Positions 26,151 to 35,734 of a stretch of DNA of 64,000 bases are shown here, in pieces. Position 1 is the stretch's first letter, and every line of letters begins with the position of its first letter. Source of the DNA: Crossaster papposus. Its lineage: Eukaryota; Echinodermata; Asteroidea; Velatida; Solasteridae. Below the pieces are notes generated by a model that was not told the DNA's origin, ran no database searches, and worked only from the letters and a program-made list of their open reading frames with translations. The translations under genes and the position numbers were made by a program. The DNA is taken from contig JBAIAA010000077.1 of NCBI GenBank assembly GCA_037893245.1, positions 248,001 through 312,000 on the forward strand, given 5' to 3'.

Positions 26151-29012
26151 ATATAAGTCTAGAAAATTATCCTCATTCGCAGCCATGTTTTCTTATGTGT
26201 ATGTATGTACACGTGTATTGCCGCATAGGCCTAGGCCGCCAGTGTCCTGACCCATAAGTCCCAAAGTTTGGGTCTCTTCCGGTGAGAATTTTGGCGATAT
26301 ATTAGCTCAGATGTGGAGCTGGTGAGTGTCTTGTCATTCTCCAACAACGTTGAGGTTTGCAGCTCAGATATAAGTCGAGAAAATTATTTGGCAATATTTT
26401 GGCTCAGATGTCGAGCTGGTGAGTGTCTCTTCATTCTCAAACAACGTTGAGGTTCGCAGCTCAGATATAAGTCGAGCAAATTGTCCTCATTCGCAGCCAT
26501 GTTTACTTCTGTTCATGTATGTACACGTGTATTGCGGAATATGCCTATGCCGCCTGTGTCCAGACGCATGAGTCTCACAGTTTGGGTTCTTTCCCGTGAG
26601 AAATTTGGAAATATTTTGGCTCAGATGTCGAGCTGGTGAGTGGCTCTGCATTCTCAAACAACGTTGAGCTTTGCAGCTCAGATATAAGTCGAGAAAATTA
26701 TCATCATTCGCAGCCATGTCTACTTCTGTTTATGTAAGTAAACGTGTATTGCGGTATAGGCCTGTGCCGCCATTGTTTCTGACGCATGAGTCTCACAGTT
26801 TGGGTTCTTTCCAGTGAGAAATTTGGCAATATTTTGGCTCAGATGTCGAGCTGGTGAGTGTCTCTTCATTCTCCAACAACGTTGAGGTTTGCAGCTCAGA
26901 TATAAGTCTAGAAATTTATCCTCATTCGCAGCCATGTTTTCTTATGTGTATGTATGTACACGTGTATTGCCGCATAGGCCTAGGCCGCCAGTGTCCTGAC
27001 CCATAAGTCCCAAAGTTTGGGTCTCTTCCGGTGAGAATTTTTGCGATATATTAGCTCAGATGTGGAGCTGGTGAGTGTCTTGTCATTCTCCAACAACGTT
27101 GAGGTTTGCAGCTCAGATATAAGTCGAGAAAATTATCCTTATTCGCAGCCATGTCTACTTCTGTTTATGTAAGGAAACGTGTATTGCGGCATAGGCCTGT
27201 GCCGCCATTGTTTCTGACGCATGAGTCTCACAGTTTGGGTTCTTTCCAGTGAGAAATTTGGCAATATTTTGGCTCGGATGTCGAGCTGGTGATTGTCTCT
27301 TCATTCTCGAACAACGTTGAGGTTCGCAGCTCAGATATAAGTCGAGAAAAAATTGTCCTCATTCGCAGCCATGTTTACTTTTGTTTATGTATGTACACGT
27401 GTATTGCGGCATAGGCCTATGCCGCCAGTTTCCTGACGCATGAGTCTCACAGTTTGGGTTCTTTCCAGTGAGAAATTTGGCAATATTTTGGCTCAGATGT
27501 CGAGCTGGTGAGTGTCTCTTCATTCTCCAACAACGTTGAGGTTTGCAGCTCAGATATAAGTCTAGAAAATTATCTTCATTCGCAGCCATGTTCACTTTTG
27601 TTTATGTATGTACACGTGTATTGCGGCATATGCCTATGCCGCCAGTGACCTGACGCATGAGTCTCAAAGTTTGGGTCTCTTCCGGTGAGAATTTTAGCGA
27701 TATATTAGCTCAGATGTGGAGCTGGTCAGTGTCTCTTCATTCCCCAACAACGTTGAGGTTTGCAGCTCAGATATAAGTCGAGAAAATTATCCTCATTCGC
27801 AGCCATGTCTACTTCTGTTTATGTAAGTAAACGTGTATTGCGGCATAGGCCTGTGCCGCCATTGTTTCTGACGCATGAGTCTCACAGTTTGGGTTCTTTC
27901 CAGTGAGAAATTTGGAAATATTTTGTCTCAGATGTCGAGCTGGTGAGTGGCTCTGCATTCTCAAACAACGTTGAGCTTTGCAGCTCAGATATAAGTCGAG
28001 AAAATTATCATCATTCGCAGCCATGTCTACTTCTGTTTATGTAAGTAAACGTGTATTGCGGCATAGGCCTGTGCCGCCATTGTTTCTGACGCATGAGTCT
28101 CACAGTTTGGGTTCTTTCCAGTGAGAAATTTGGCAATATTTTGGCTCGGATGTCGAGCTGGTGATTGTCTCTTCATTCTCGAACAACGTTGAGGTTCGCA
28201 GCTCAGATATAAGTCGAGAAAATTGTCCTCATTCGCAGCCATGTTTACTTCTGTTCATGTATGTACACGTGTATTGCGGAATATGGCTATGCCGCCTGTG
28301 TCCAGACGCATGAGTCTCACAGTTGGGGTTCTTTCCCGTGAGAAATTTGGCAATATTTTGGCTCAGATGTCGAGCTGCTGATTGTCTCTTCATTCTCGAA
28401 CAACGTTGAGTTTCGCAGCTCAGATATAAGTCGAGAAATTTATCCTCATTCGCAGCCATGTTCACTTTTGTTTATGTATGTACACGTGTATTGCGGCATA
28501 TGCCTATGCCGCCAGTGACCTGACGCATGAGTCTCAAAGTTTGGGTCTTTTCCGGTGAAAATTTTGGCGATATATTAGCTCAGATGTGGAACTGGTGAGT
28601 GTCTCTTCATTCCCCAACAACGTTGAGGTTTGCAGCTCAAATATAAGTCGAGAAAATTATCTTCATTCGCAGCCATGTCTACTTCTGTTTATGTAAGTAA
28701 ACGTGTATTGCGGTATAGGCCTAGGCCGCCAGTGTCCTGACCCATAAGTCCCAAAGTTTGGGTCTCTTCCGGTGAGAATTTTGGCGATATATTAGCTCAG
28801 ATGTGGAGCTGGTGAGTGTCTTGTCATTCTCCAACAACGTTGAGGTTTGCAGCTCAGATATAAGTCGAGAAAATTATCCTCATTCGCAGCCATGTCTACT
28901 TCTGTTTATGTAAGGAAACGTGTATTGCGGCATAGGCCTGTGCCGCCATTGTTTCTGACGCATGAGTCTCACAGTTTGGGTTCTTTCCAGTGAGAAATTT
29001 GGCAATATTTTG
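25719..29012. repeat. HOR block F copy 1 (3577 bp period without the insertion)
   Basis: This segment matches 39232-42525 at a constant offset of 13513 bp. Subtracting the 9932 bp retroelement and 4 bp target duplication leaves a satellite period of 3577 bp, about 17 monomers of which one lacks ~120 bp (junction near 26386). Differences found by eye are few: 27447 region GAGTCTCACAG versus GAGTCCCACAG, ATTTTGTCTCAG versus ATTTTGGCTCAG, GTGAGTGTCTTG versus GTGAGGGTCTTG, and AAACGTGTATTG versus AAACGTATTG. Confidence 0.85.
26381..26391. repeat. Deletion junction in a shortened monomer
   Basis: GAGAAAATTAT runs straight into TTGGCAATATTTTGG, skipping the GCAGCC...GAGAAA part of the unit. Anchor spacing here is 314 bp instead of 434 bp, so about 120 bp is missing. 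The same junction is at about 39899, so it predates the block F duplication and marks both copies. Confidence 0.85.
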
Positions 29013-29295
29013 GCTCGGATGTCGAGCTGCTGATTGTCTCTTTATTCTCGAACAACGTTGAGTTTCGCAGCTCAGATATAAGTCGAGAAATTTATCCTCA
29101 TTCGCAGCCATGTTCACTTTTGTTTATGTATGTACACGTGTATTGCGGCATAGGCCTATGCCGCCAGTTTCCTGACGCATGAGTCTCACAGTTTGGGTTC
29201 TTTCCAGTGAGAAATTTGGCAATATTTTGGCTCAGATGTCGAGCTGGTGAGTGTCTCTTCATTCTCCAACAACGTTGAGGTTTGCAGCTCAGATA

Positions 29296-29299
29296 TAAG
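29296..29299. repeat. Target site duplication, left (TAAG)
   Basis: TAAG immediately precedes the 5' LTR (TGTGACC...). The same four bases follow the 3' LTR at 39232. Together they restore the satellite word GATATAAGTCTAG. A 4 bp duplication fits Ty3/gypsy integrases, which make 4-6 bp staggered cuts. Confidence 0.9.
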
Positions 29300-30855
29300 T
29301 GTGACCAGTCGACCTACTTTTCTTACGGTCAACCGGTCCCTCAATCTAAACTTCCTTATTCGCACTTACTTGAACACATATTTCCGATACCGATTAATTG
29401 TTCTTTTTTTTGTAACTTACTTAACTTTGTAATTCGTGCGCTCCCAGGCGATAGTGTTCTTTGTAAATAAATTCCTTGCGGCGCTATGCAAATTTAGCAT
29501 AAAATGTGCGCTATGCAATTAAGCAGCATCGCGAACTATATCCACGTTTTTGTCACGTAAATGTTGTTATATTGTTTGTCTATCGATGTTTTGTTACGTA
29601 AATTTTGTTCTATTTTTCGGCCTGCATTTTTAGCGGCACTTGCACAACACCAGCCATCTTGTTTTTACAAATGTACCATTTTGGTCAGAGCAGCTCCGAA
29701 CTCCGTAAGGAACGGATCTCTACACAAATAAAACTGGCAATTTTACAGTTTACTTATTTGCCGTGATTAGTCACACTTGTTGTGAACTGTATTTACCGTT
29801 GATATTCACACTCGTGAGCTCCGCTTTGGTGCGAGATTTGGTGGCACGGATCGTGGAAGGCTGCGTGGTATGTATTAACTTTATTTTCCTTGACTTTTAT
29901 TTTATCATGTCTTTACGTGTATGTATATCATACCATCTACAAGAGTTGGTAATATATCTTATGAACATGATTGATATAATTCAGGGCGCTAGTGATTTCA
30001 TATCGAATATTTTGGAAGAAATCAATGAAACCCTTTGAGGTGCATTGTGGTGAAAGTTTTGTTGTTGCAATTTGTTTGAGATCAAAACCTATTTTTTCCT
30101 GAACTACATTTAGAAATGAAGTGTACAGTTTTTATCTGTGAATAGTTTACTATCGTTTGATTCCAGTTAGGGCATCATCAATACACATGTACCTTCTATC
30201 ATCTTTGGACTGGAACTAGGTTCTAGAGGTCACTCACTGTTGGTACGTGTTGCTTGTATTCAATTAAAATTAAGCAAGGAAACTAAATATTTTGATGGAT
30301 GAAATTTAAACATACAATTTCATTATGCCCTGTTGTTTCAGATTTGTTCTTAAACAACATTATTGAGAGCAATGCGTATAATTATACATGCATACAATAA
30401 AGTAACCGTTGTAAATAAAACACGTATTACCTTAATGTTAATCTCGGGTTCGCCCAAGAGAACAACTTATGGTTACTGTACGCCTTTAATGACAATTGTA
30501 CCCTATCCAATTGCAATAATTGATATTAATATGAATATGAAATTGTAAATAATGAATTCGCAGTGGTAATTATTGCATTTTACTTTCTTTTATGATTGCA
30601 GGTTATCACCACCATTGACTGTCGTTTAAGTTGCATTTAAATTACGTTCAATTCCATTAAGTTTCCGTACCTTAACTGTACAAAACCCGTACATAAATTA
30701 CCTTTTGTATAATTGGACACAACATATATATATACTCTTTTGAAATATTTGTTTGATAATAAAACTTTATCCAATTCCGGTTGCTCTGGGTCTCCCTAGT
30801 TCTGTGGCGCTGTTTCCTATTATTATACATTTTATTATAATACTACTTGGTTACA
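29300..30855 (+). repeat. 5' LTR
   Basis: 1556 bp, TGTGACCAGTC...CTTGGTTACA, repeated at 37676-39231. It contains AATAAA at 29466, 29727 and 30758. A TATATATATA run at 30725-30734 lies about 24 bp before the last AATAAA. This would fit a late, short R region with most of the LTR being U3. Splice-like signals are also present: GTG/GTATGT near 29869 and TTTTATGATTGCAG/G ending at 30601. Reading frames of 60-91 codons within it are identical in both LTRs but show no recognisable protein. Confidence 0.97.
30725..30763 (+). promoter_or_regulatory. Candidate LTR promoter and poly(A) signal
   Basis: TATATATATA at 30725-30734 is followed by AATAAA at 30758-30763, about 90 bp before the LTR end. If the first is a TATA box, transcription would start around 30755, so R would be short and would contain or follow the poly(A) signal. 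Position supports this, but AT-rich sequence makes chance likely. The same pair is at 39101-39139 in the 3' LTR. Confidence 0.3.
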
Positions 30856-30859
30856 AAAA

Positions 30860-30877
30860 TGGCGTAGTCGGCAGGAT
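30860..30877 (+). promoter_or_regulatory. Primer binding site, tRNA-Ser type
   Basis: TGGCGTAGTCGGCAGGAT starts 4 bp after the 5' LTR. Its reverse complement, ATCCTGCCGACTACGCCA, matches the 3' end of animal tRNA-Ser (AGA-type, acceptor and T-arm plus CCA) as I recall it, over all 18 nt. This is where minus-strand DNA synthesis would be primed. Confidence 0.85.
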
Positions 30878-31721
30878 ACGCTACAGAAAACCCTTGTGAG
30901 CAAAGATATATATATGTTTGTGAAACATTGTTGAATATTAATTGAATAAGGATAAACGACAGTCAATAATATTGTGGTCTTTGGGGAAGGCGGTGACGGA
31001 GTTGACCCTGGGCCTTGGCCATCATCGGACGAATTTTACTGTCGCATAATCATTCTCCTTCCGTCCCTACCTGTTGAGGAGTTTGACCCTCATCAGACGA
31101 GTTTGACCCTCATCAGACGAGTTGACCCTCACCAGACGAGTTTAAACCATCACGTCATATTCTTCTTGTGTCCCTGCCTGATAGAGGAGTTAGGCCCTCA
31201 TCAGACAAGGCTCTACACATTACAGAACTGGTTAAGTTCTCCACTTTAAGTGAGGCTCTCGCCAGACTAGGTGGTATTGTACCATTGATAATATTAGTAT
31301 AACTGTGTATTACATTAAGCAAAAATAGCACTGATTGAAATAAGAGATTTAATTACACAGTATATTAAAACCATGTGAATTAAACATAGCATAATAAGAA
31401 TATTTAGATAGTAGATTAAGAGGTTCATAGAGGAACAATATTTATATCTTATGACATATCGAGTGACACGGTCGTAGGCCGTACCTTTTTTGTTTACTTA
31501 CTGCAGGTTGATGTGCATCTCGCAGTCGACCTCGATCCGTGCCACACCTCTACCCTCTTCACAACTGTCTTATTGCTGTGTTCTGATCTTGGTTCCGTTG
31601 CTTGGTTCGGAAGCTGTTGTGAATTTGTAGCGCGTAGGTAACGTAAAACGTGTAGATGTTCACTGCAATTAGCCTTGTACTAATCCTTTTCTTTCCGTGG
31701 TCAGGTTTTTGTAATTATATA
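30878..31721 (+). other. Untranslated leader of the retrotransposon
   Basis: About 840 bp between primer site and gag. It holds a tandem GACCCTCATCAGACGA-type repeat (31081-31139) with looser relatives near 31003, 31190 and 31250. Its end has a strong intron-acceptor look: TACTAAT at 31678-31684, then CCTTTTCTTTCC and CAG/G at 31702-31705, 17 bp before the preferred gag ATG. A spliced leader is possible, but the donor is not clear (candidate TAG/GTAACG near 31636). Confidence 0.6.
31081..31139 (+). repeat. 20 bp tandem repeat in the leader
   Basis: GTTTGACCCTCATCAGACGA occurs twice exactly (31081-31100, 31101-31120), then once as a 19 bp variant with CACCAGACGA. Degenerate versions (GGCCCTCATCAGACAAGG, AGGCTCTCGCCAGACTAGG) follow within 120 bp. 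The role is unknown. Packaging or dimerisation elements lie in this part of retroelement leaders, but nothing here shows that. Confidence 0.85.
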
Positions 31722-32669
31722 ATGGCTACAGGTGGTGATAAGCCTTTGTCACCTGAGGCCCAGAATCTCTTGGACCAGTGTGGAAAACTCCAGGCCATGT
31801 TTGATCAGGTTCTACATGGAAATAAAACACCAACATTCTTACTAATGCCTAGCCAAAAGAAGTTGTCTACATTCTCTGGTCTTTCTGAAAGTAAGTTAGA
31901 GGACTGGATATGTGATATGGAAACTGCATTAAACTCCCGCCCACTTTCCAAGACTGGTAGTGTAGATTTTATATTTCAACACCTTAGTGGTCCGGCCAAG
32001 GAGGAGATTAAGCACAGGAAATGGGAGGGTATAGATGTAGAAAGTACGTTTGGTTTATTGCGCGAAAGTTTTGGCGATAAGGGATCTACGGTGCAGCTAC
32101 AGCGTTCGTTTTTTGAACGGAAGCAGGGAGAGAATGAACTTCTTCGAGATTTCTCGCACTCTTTGCTTGATCTCTTTTCCCGGGCTTGCCGAAAATCTCC
32201 GCATCTATCCCAGAGGAAGGAGCAATTGCTAAACGATCAGTTTGCAGATGGGGTGTCTGACCCGCTTCTGAGGAAACATCTTAAGAAGTGTATTCGGGAC
32301 GACCCTGAGGTTGACTTTTATACACTGAGAAACGAGGCGATTGAGTGGGCAGAGGAAGCAAGGACAAAACATATAGACACGGCATCAATTGCACAAGTAC
32401 AGGCGACAAGAGCAGTAGTAGAAAATCAGACGATGATGGAGCTCATGCAGAAACAACAGCAAATGCTAGAAAATCAACAGAAACAGATAGATTTCCTTAC
32501 AAAAGCATTACAACAACATCGCATAGACACTCCCAAATATAAACCCAACATAACTAAATGTTCCTTTTGCAACCGAGCAGGACACCACAAGGACAAGTGC
32601 TTCCAGTTTCAACTGAAGGAGGCCAAAGAGAAGATTGCAGAATTAACAGGAAAGGGAAAGGAAAACTAG
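31722..32669 (+). CDS. gag: Gag (capsid/nucleocapsid) of the retrotransposon
   Basis: Structural polyprotein that would form the particle and bind element RNA. Read from ATG 31722 it has 315 residues. The middle has the conserved helical capsid-like region (TFSGLSESKLEDWI near 50-63, then FIFQHLSGPAKEEI). A Gln/Met-rich coiled-coil-like stretch lies around 232-266. One CCHC zinc knuckle has C280, C283, H288 and C293 (CX2CX4HX4C), followed by a Lys-rich end. The frame is also open from ATG 31656. That would add a hydrophobic 22-residue leader read from a pyrimidine-rich, acceptor-like tract, so I prefer 31722. The end overlaps pol, which lies in the -1 frame. No stop or frameshift is seen inside. 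Confidence 0.9.
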   Translation: MATGGDKPLSPEAQNLLDQCGKLQAMFDQVLHGNKTPTFLLMPSQKKLSTFSGLSESKLEDWICDMETALNSRPLSKTGSVDFIFQHLSGPAKEEIKHRKWEGIDVESTFGLLRESFGDKGSTVQLQRSFFERKQGENELLRDFSHSLLDLFSRACRKSPHLSQRKEQLLNDQFADGVSDPLLRKHLKKCIRDDPEVDFYTLRNEAIEWAEEARTKHIDTASIAQVQATRAVVENQTMMELMQKQQQMLENQQKQIDFLTKALQQHRIDTPKYKPNITKCSFCNRAGHHKDKCFQFQLKEAKEKIAELTGKGKEN

Positions 32670-35600
32670 TACCTCTCGACTCTGAGGCTCCAACAGTTGA
32701 GAGGGAGCTTAGGAGCCCGCATTCTTGTACACAGGCTTCCTTGTGTGCACAGGAAACAAATCTTATTGGAAGTTGTCCAGTCATATTGGTCAATGCTGGT
32801 GGAGTGGAGATTCCTTGTCTAGTTGACACTGGTTCGATGGTTTCTACGGTGACTGAAGAATGTTTCCAAACCTATTTTGAGCCTGCTGGGGCCAAGTTAA
32901 AACAGGATAATCTTTGGTTGCGAATTACAACTTCCAATGGGTTAGAGATTCCGTACATTGGATATATGGAGTTGGATGTAGTTTGTGAAGGGTTGACTCT
33001 TCCAAAAATGGGTTTTTTAGTTGTGAAGAATTCTATGGACGAAGAGAATCGACAGCAGAAACGTAGAGTGCCAGGTTTGCTGGGAATGAATATTTTAGGT
33101 CCAGTAGTTGATTTGATGTCGGGAAAAGAGGCACCAATATCGTCTGTATTAAATACCTTGCAGACTGTTCTTACTCTGCAGTTAAATGCCCAGACAAAGT
33201 TAAATGAAGTTGTAGCCATGGTGAAGTTAGCGTCATCATACCCTATTTATATTCCGCCAGAGTCATCAGTGGTAGCCGAGGTAAGACCATCGAAGTCGGT
33301 TCCCTTTTCTACTGGAGTGGTCGAACCCTTAAGAAATAGTGACCATCTTCCAGCTGGTCTTCTCATCCCCTCTGTAGTAGTGGAAGTCGGGAAAACCTTC
33401 CCGATGCGTATTGACAACTTGTCTTCTCGTGGGTTCGTTTTGAAACCAAATACAAGATTGGGTATATTGAGAGGTGTAGATAGCGTGACAACAGATAGTG
33501 TGCCGAGAGTTGACTTTCAGGTCACATGTGGCGAGATTCATGTTTGTAATGTAGATGTTTTTTCGATGCCTTCGGTCGTAACAGAATCTGCTCCGGTTGA
33601 TCTGTCGGACTTTGAAGGAGATGAGGTACAGTTACAGAAGATACATCAACTTTTGCATAAACATAGAGACGTATTTGCTACTCATGATTATGATTTAGGA
33701 GACACGGACACGGTCAAACATAGGATCAATACAGCACAGTCCGATCCAGTAGCTCAGACCTTTAGACGTATTCCTCCTAACCAGTACGAAGAGGTCAAGA
33801 ATCATATACAAAATCTTCTTGAACATGGGGTTATTAGGGAAAGCCATAGTCCTTACTCTGCTCCCATCGTGTTAGCACGGAAGAAAGATGGTAGTCTAAG
33901 GATGTGTGTCGATTATAGACGTTTAAATGCAGTTACTAAGCGGGATGCCTTTCCTCTTCCTCGAATATCAGAACTTATTGATGCGCCGGTTGGAGCGAAG
34001 TTCTTTACATCCCTTGACTTGGCTAGTGGTTACCACCAGGTCCGCGTAGATGAGGCTGATAGAGAGAAGACGGCTTTTGTGACGCCTATGGGTCTCTACG
34101 AATATGTAAGGATGCCATTTGGTCTATGTGGGGCTCCGGCAACATTCCAACGATTGATGCAGCGATGCGTTGGCGATCTAATGTATCAACTGTTATTCGT
34201 CTATTTGGATGATATCTGCATTTATTCTAAAACGTTCGATGAGCACTTAGCACACTTAGATCTTGTATTTACTCGGCTTACACAGCATAACCTCAAACTC
34301 AAACCGGTGAAGTGTCATCTTTTTCGTAAGGAGATACAGTATCTAGGACATACGTTGTCGGAGAAGGGCATAGCTACTAACGCAGACAAGACGCGTGCGA
34401 TTACAGAATGGCCTGTTCCCCGTACTGTCAAGCAGTTGCGTTCTTTCCTAGGATTTGCCAGTTATTACAGGCGATTTATTCCTAACTTTGCGAAAATAGC
34501 TCGCCCTCTTCATACTTTGGTTGGTGAAGGTCATAAACACTCTCCTAAGTTCTTTCGTAACAGGTGGGATGAGTCTTGTCAAAGTGCCATGGAGGAGCTG
34601 AAAACTAAGTTTATTTCGACACCAATTTTGGCTTTTGCTGATTTCAGTAAACCGTTCATTATTGATGTCGATGCTAGTTTGTCTGGACTTGGTGCAGTCT
34701 TGTCCCAGGTGCAAGACGGGCACGAGCGAGTCATTGCTTATGCCAGTCGAGCTCTTAGAGACAATGAACGTGCCATGAAGGACTACAGTTCTATGAAGCT
34801 TGAGCTATTGGGCCTTAAATGGGCAATTTCGGAGAAATTTAAGGATTACTTGTATGGATCATCTTTTACGGTCCGAACTGACAATAATCCTTTGAGCCAC
34901 ATTGGAACCGCCAAACTTGGGGCTACTGAGCAACGATGGGTAGCTAGCTTGGCATCATTTGACTTCAATATTGTATATCGTCCTGGCCGAGTAAACCGGA
35001 ATGCAGATGGTTTATCTAGACAGCACGAGTCCAATCCAGGTGATAAATGCACCGTTTCTGAAGTCGTAGCCAGATGTCAACCTTGTCAACAATCAACCAT
35101 TGTCCCTGTTGATCTTCAGGTACAAATAGCTAAGGGTGCCCTTGACCTAAGTGCAGCCCGCATAGCAGGAGAACATTGTTCAAACATAACAGCCTTTCCA
35201 ACATATACTCGGGAAGAAATTAAGGACTTGCAACAATCTGATGCAGACATTGGACGGTACTTACAGTATCACAGTACAGAAAATATAAGTGCTTCCCAAC
35301 GCAAGTTGGAACCCAAGTCTGTTCAGTCTCTATTGCGACAATCTAAACGCCTTTCAGTCAAAGATGGTGTCCTGTACAGGGAAGTTCTTGATCCCAAGCT
35401 TGGAACATTACAACAACTGGTTGTACCCACATCATTAAGGACCAATATTCTTAACAGCCTTCATAACAATTTTGGTCATCAAGGTGAGGAACGAACTATG
35501 TCTCTGGTTAGACGACGTTGTTTCTGGCCATACATGTACAAAGACATAAAACATTGGATACAGAACTGCGAAAGGTGTGTCGTTTCCAAACGGCCGACAC

Positions 35601-35734
35601 CTTCTGTCAGAAACCCTCTTGGACATCTGTGTGCATCACGACCTCTTGAGGTGATAGCAATAGATTTTACACTTCTTGAGCCAGCATCGGATCATACTGA
35701 GAATGTATTGGTTATTACTGATGTTTTTTTCTAA
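32558..35734 (+). CDS. pol: Pol: protease, RT, RNase H, start of integrase
   Basis: Open for 1058 codons from ATG 32558, but that ATG lies inside gag. Translation is expected by -1 frameshift near 32657. Residues counted from the ATG: aspartic protease VDTGS (D90); reverse transcriptase VDYRRLN (~451), SLDLASGYHQV (D487) and the YLDD box 549-552; RNase H with D705, E749 and D775; integrase zinc finger H969, H974, C1004, C1007; first catalytic Asp of the integrase core D1036. It makes cDNA from element RNA and begins the integrase. The frame ends early at 35734, about 19 residues after D1036, directly behind a run of seven T (35724-35730). The rest of the integrase continues in the next frame, so the single-base break cuts the enzyme within its catalytic core. 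Confidence 0.93.
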   Translation: MFLLQPSRTPQGQVLPVSTEGGQREDCRINRKGKGKLVPLDSEAPTVERELRSPHSCTQASLCAQETNLIGSCPVILVNAGGVEIPCLVDTGSMVSTVTEECFQTYFEPAGAKLKQDNLWLRITTSNGLEIPYIGYMELDVVCEGLTLPKMGFLVVKNSMDEENRQQKRRVPGLLGMNILGPVVDLMSGKEAPISSVLNTLQTVLTLQLNAQTKLNEVVAMVKLASSYPIYIPPESSVVAEVRPSKSVPFSTGVVEPLRNSDHLPAGLLIPSVVVEVGKTFPMRIDNLSSRGFVLKPNTRLGILRGVDSVTTDSVPRVDFQVTCGEIHVCNVDVFSMPSVVTESAPVDLSDFEGDEVQLQKIHQLLHKHRDVFATHDYDLGDTDTVKHRINTAQSDPVAQTFRRIPPNQYEEVKNHIQNLLEHGVIRESHSPYSAPIVLARKKDGSLRMCVDYRRLNAVTKRDAFPLPRISELIDAPVGAKFFTSLDLASGYHQVRVDEADREKTAFVTPMGLYEYVRMPFGLCGAPATFQRLMQRCVGDLMYQLLFVYLDDICIYSKTFDEHLAHLDLVFTRLTQHNLKLKPVKCHLFRKEIQYLGHTLSEKGIATNADKTRAITEWPVPRTVKQLRSFLGFASYYRRFIPNFAKIARPLHTLVGEGHKHSPKFFRNRWDESCQSAMEELKTKFISTPILAFADFSKPFIIDVDASLSGLGAVLSQVQDGHERVIAYASRALRDNERAMKDYSSMKLELLGLKWAISEKFKDYLYGSSFTVRTDNNPLSHIGTAKLGATEQRWVASLASFDFNIVYRPGRVNRNADGLSRQHESNPGDKCTVSEVVARCQPCQQSTIVPVDLQVQIAKGALDLSAARIAGEHCSNITAFPTYTREEIKDLQQSDADIGRYLQYHSTENISASQRKLEPKSVQSLLRQSKRLSVKDGVLYREVLDPKLGTLQQLVVPTSLRTNILNSLHNNFGHQGEERTMSLVRRRCFWPYMYKDIKHWIQNCERCVVSKRPTPSVRNPLGHLCASRPLEVIAIDFTLLEPASDHTENVLVITDVFF
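32654..32660 (+). promoter_or_regulatory. Candidate -1 frameshift slippery site
   Basis: GGGAAAG fits X XXY YYZ in the gag frame (G GGA AAG), six bases before the gag TAG at 32667. Pol is open in the -1 frame across this point. Ty3/gypsy and retroviral elements commonly make Gag-Pol this way. No downstream pseudoknot was established by eye. Confidence 0.5.

Larger units (their letters stand above)
1..29299. repeat. Satellite array, left part (~217 bp monomer)
   Basis: Head-to-tail copies of a ~217 bp unit. The anchor word GCAGCCATGT recurs every 217-218 bp, for example its final CAT at 296, 514, 731, 948, 1165 and 1382. The array starts before the window. Two monomer classes are mixed. A-type has CAGTTTGGGTTCTTTCC, GAGAAATTTGGCAATATT and GATGTCGAGCTGG. 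B-type has GGTCTCTTCCGGTGAGAATT, GGCGATATATTAGCTCAG and ATGTGGAGCTGG. There is a second split: some units carry GTATGTACACGTGTATTG (palindrome TACACGTGTA with an E-box), others GTAAGTAAACGTGTATTG. Copies differ by scattered substitutions and rare short indels. No gene is embedded here. Antisense frames of 71-78 codons exist in most A-type units but look incidental. Confidence 0.98.

Noticed and set aside
29763-30038. 91-codon frame within the LTRs as a gene
   Set aside because: Present in both LTRs because they are copies. It shows no domain and overlaps the splice-like signals.
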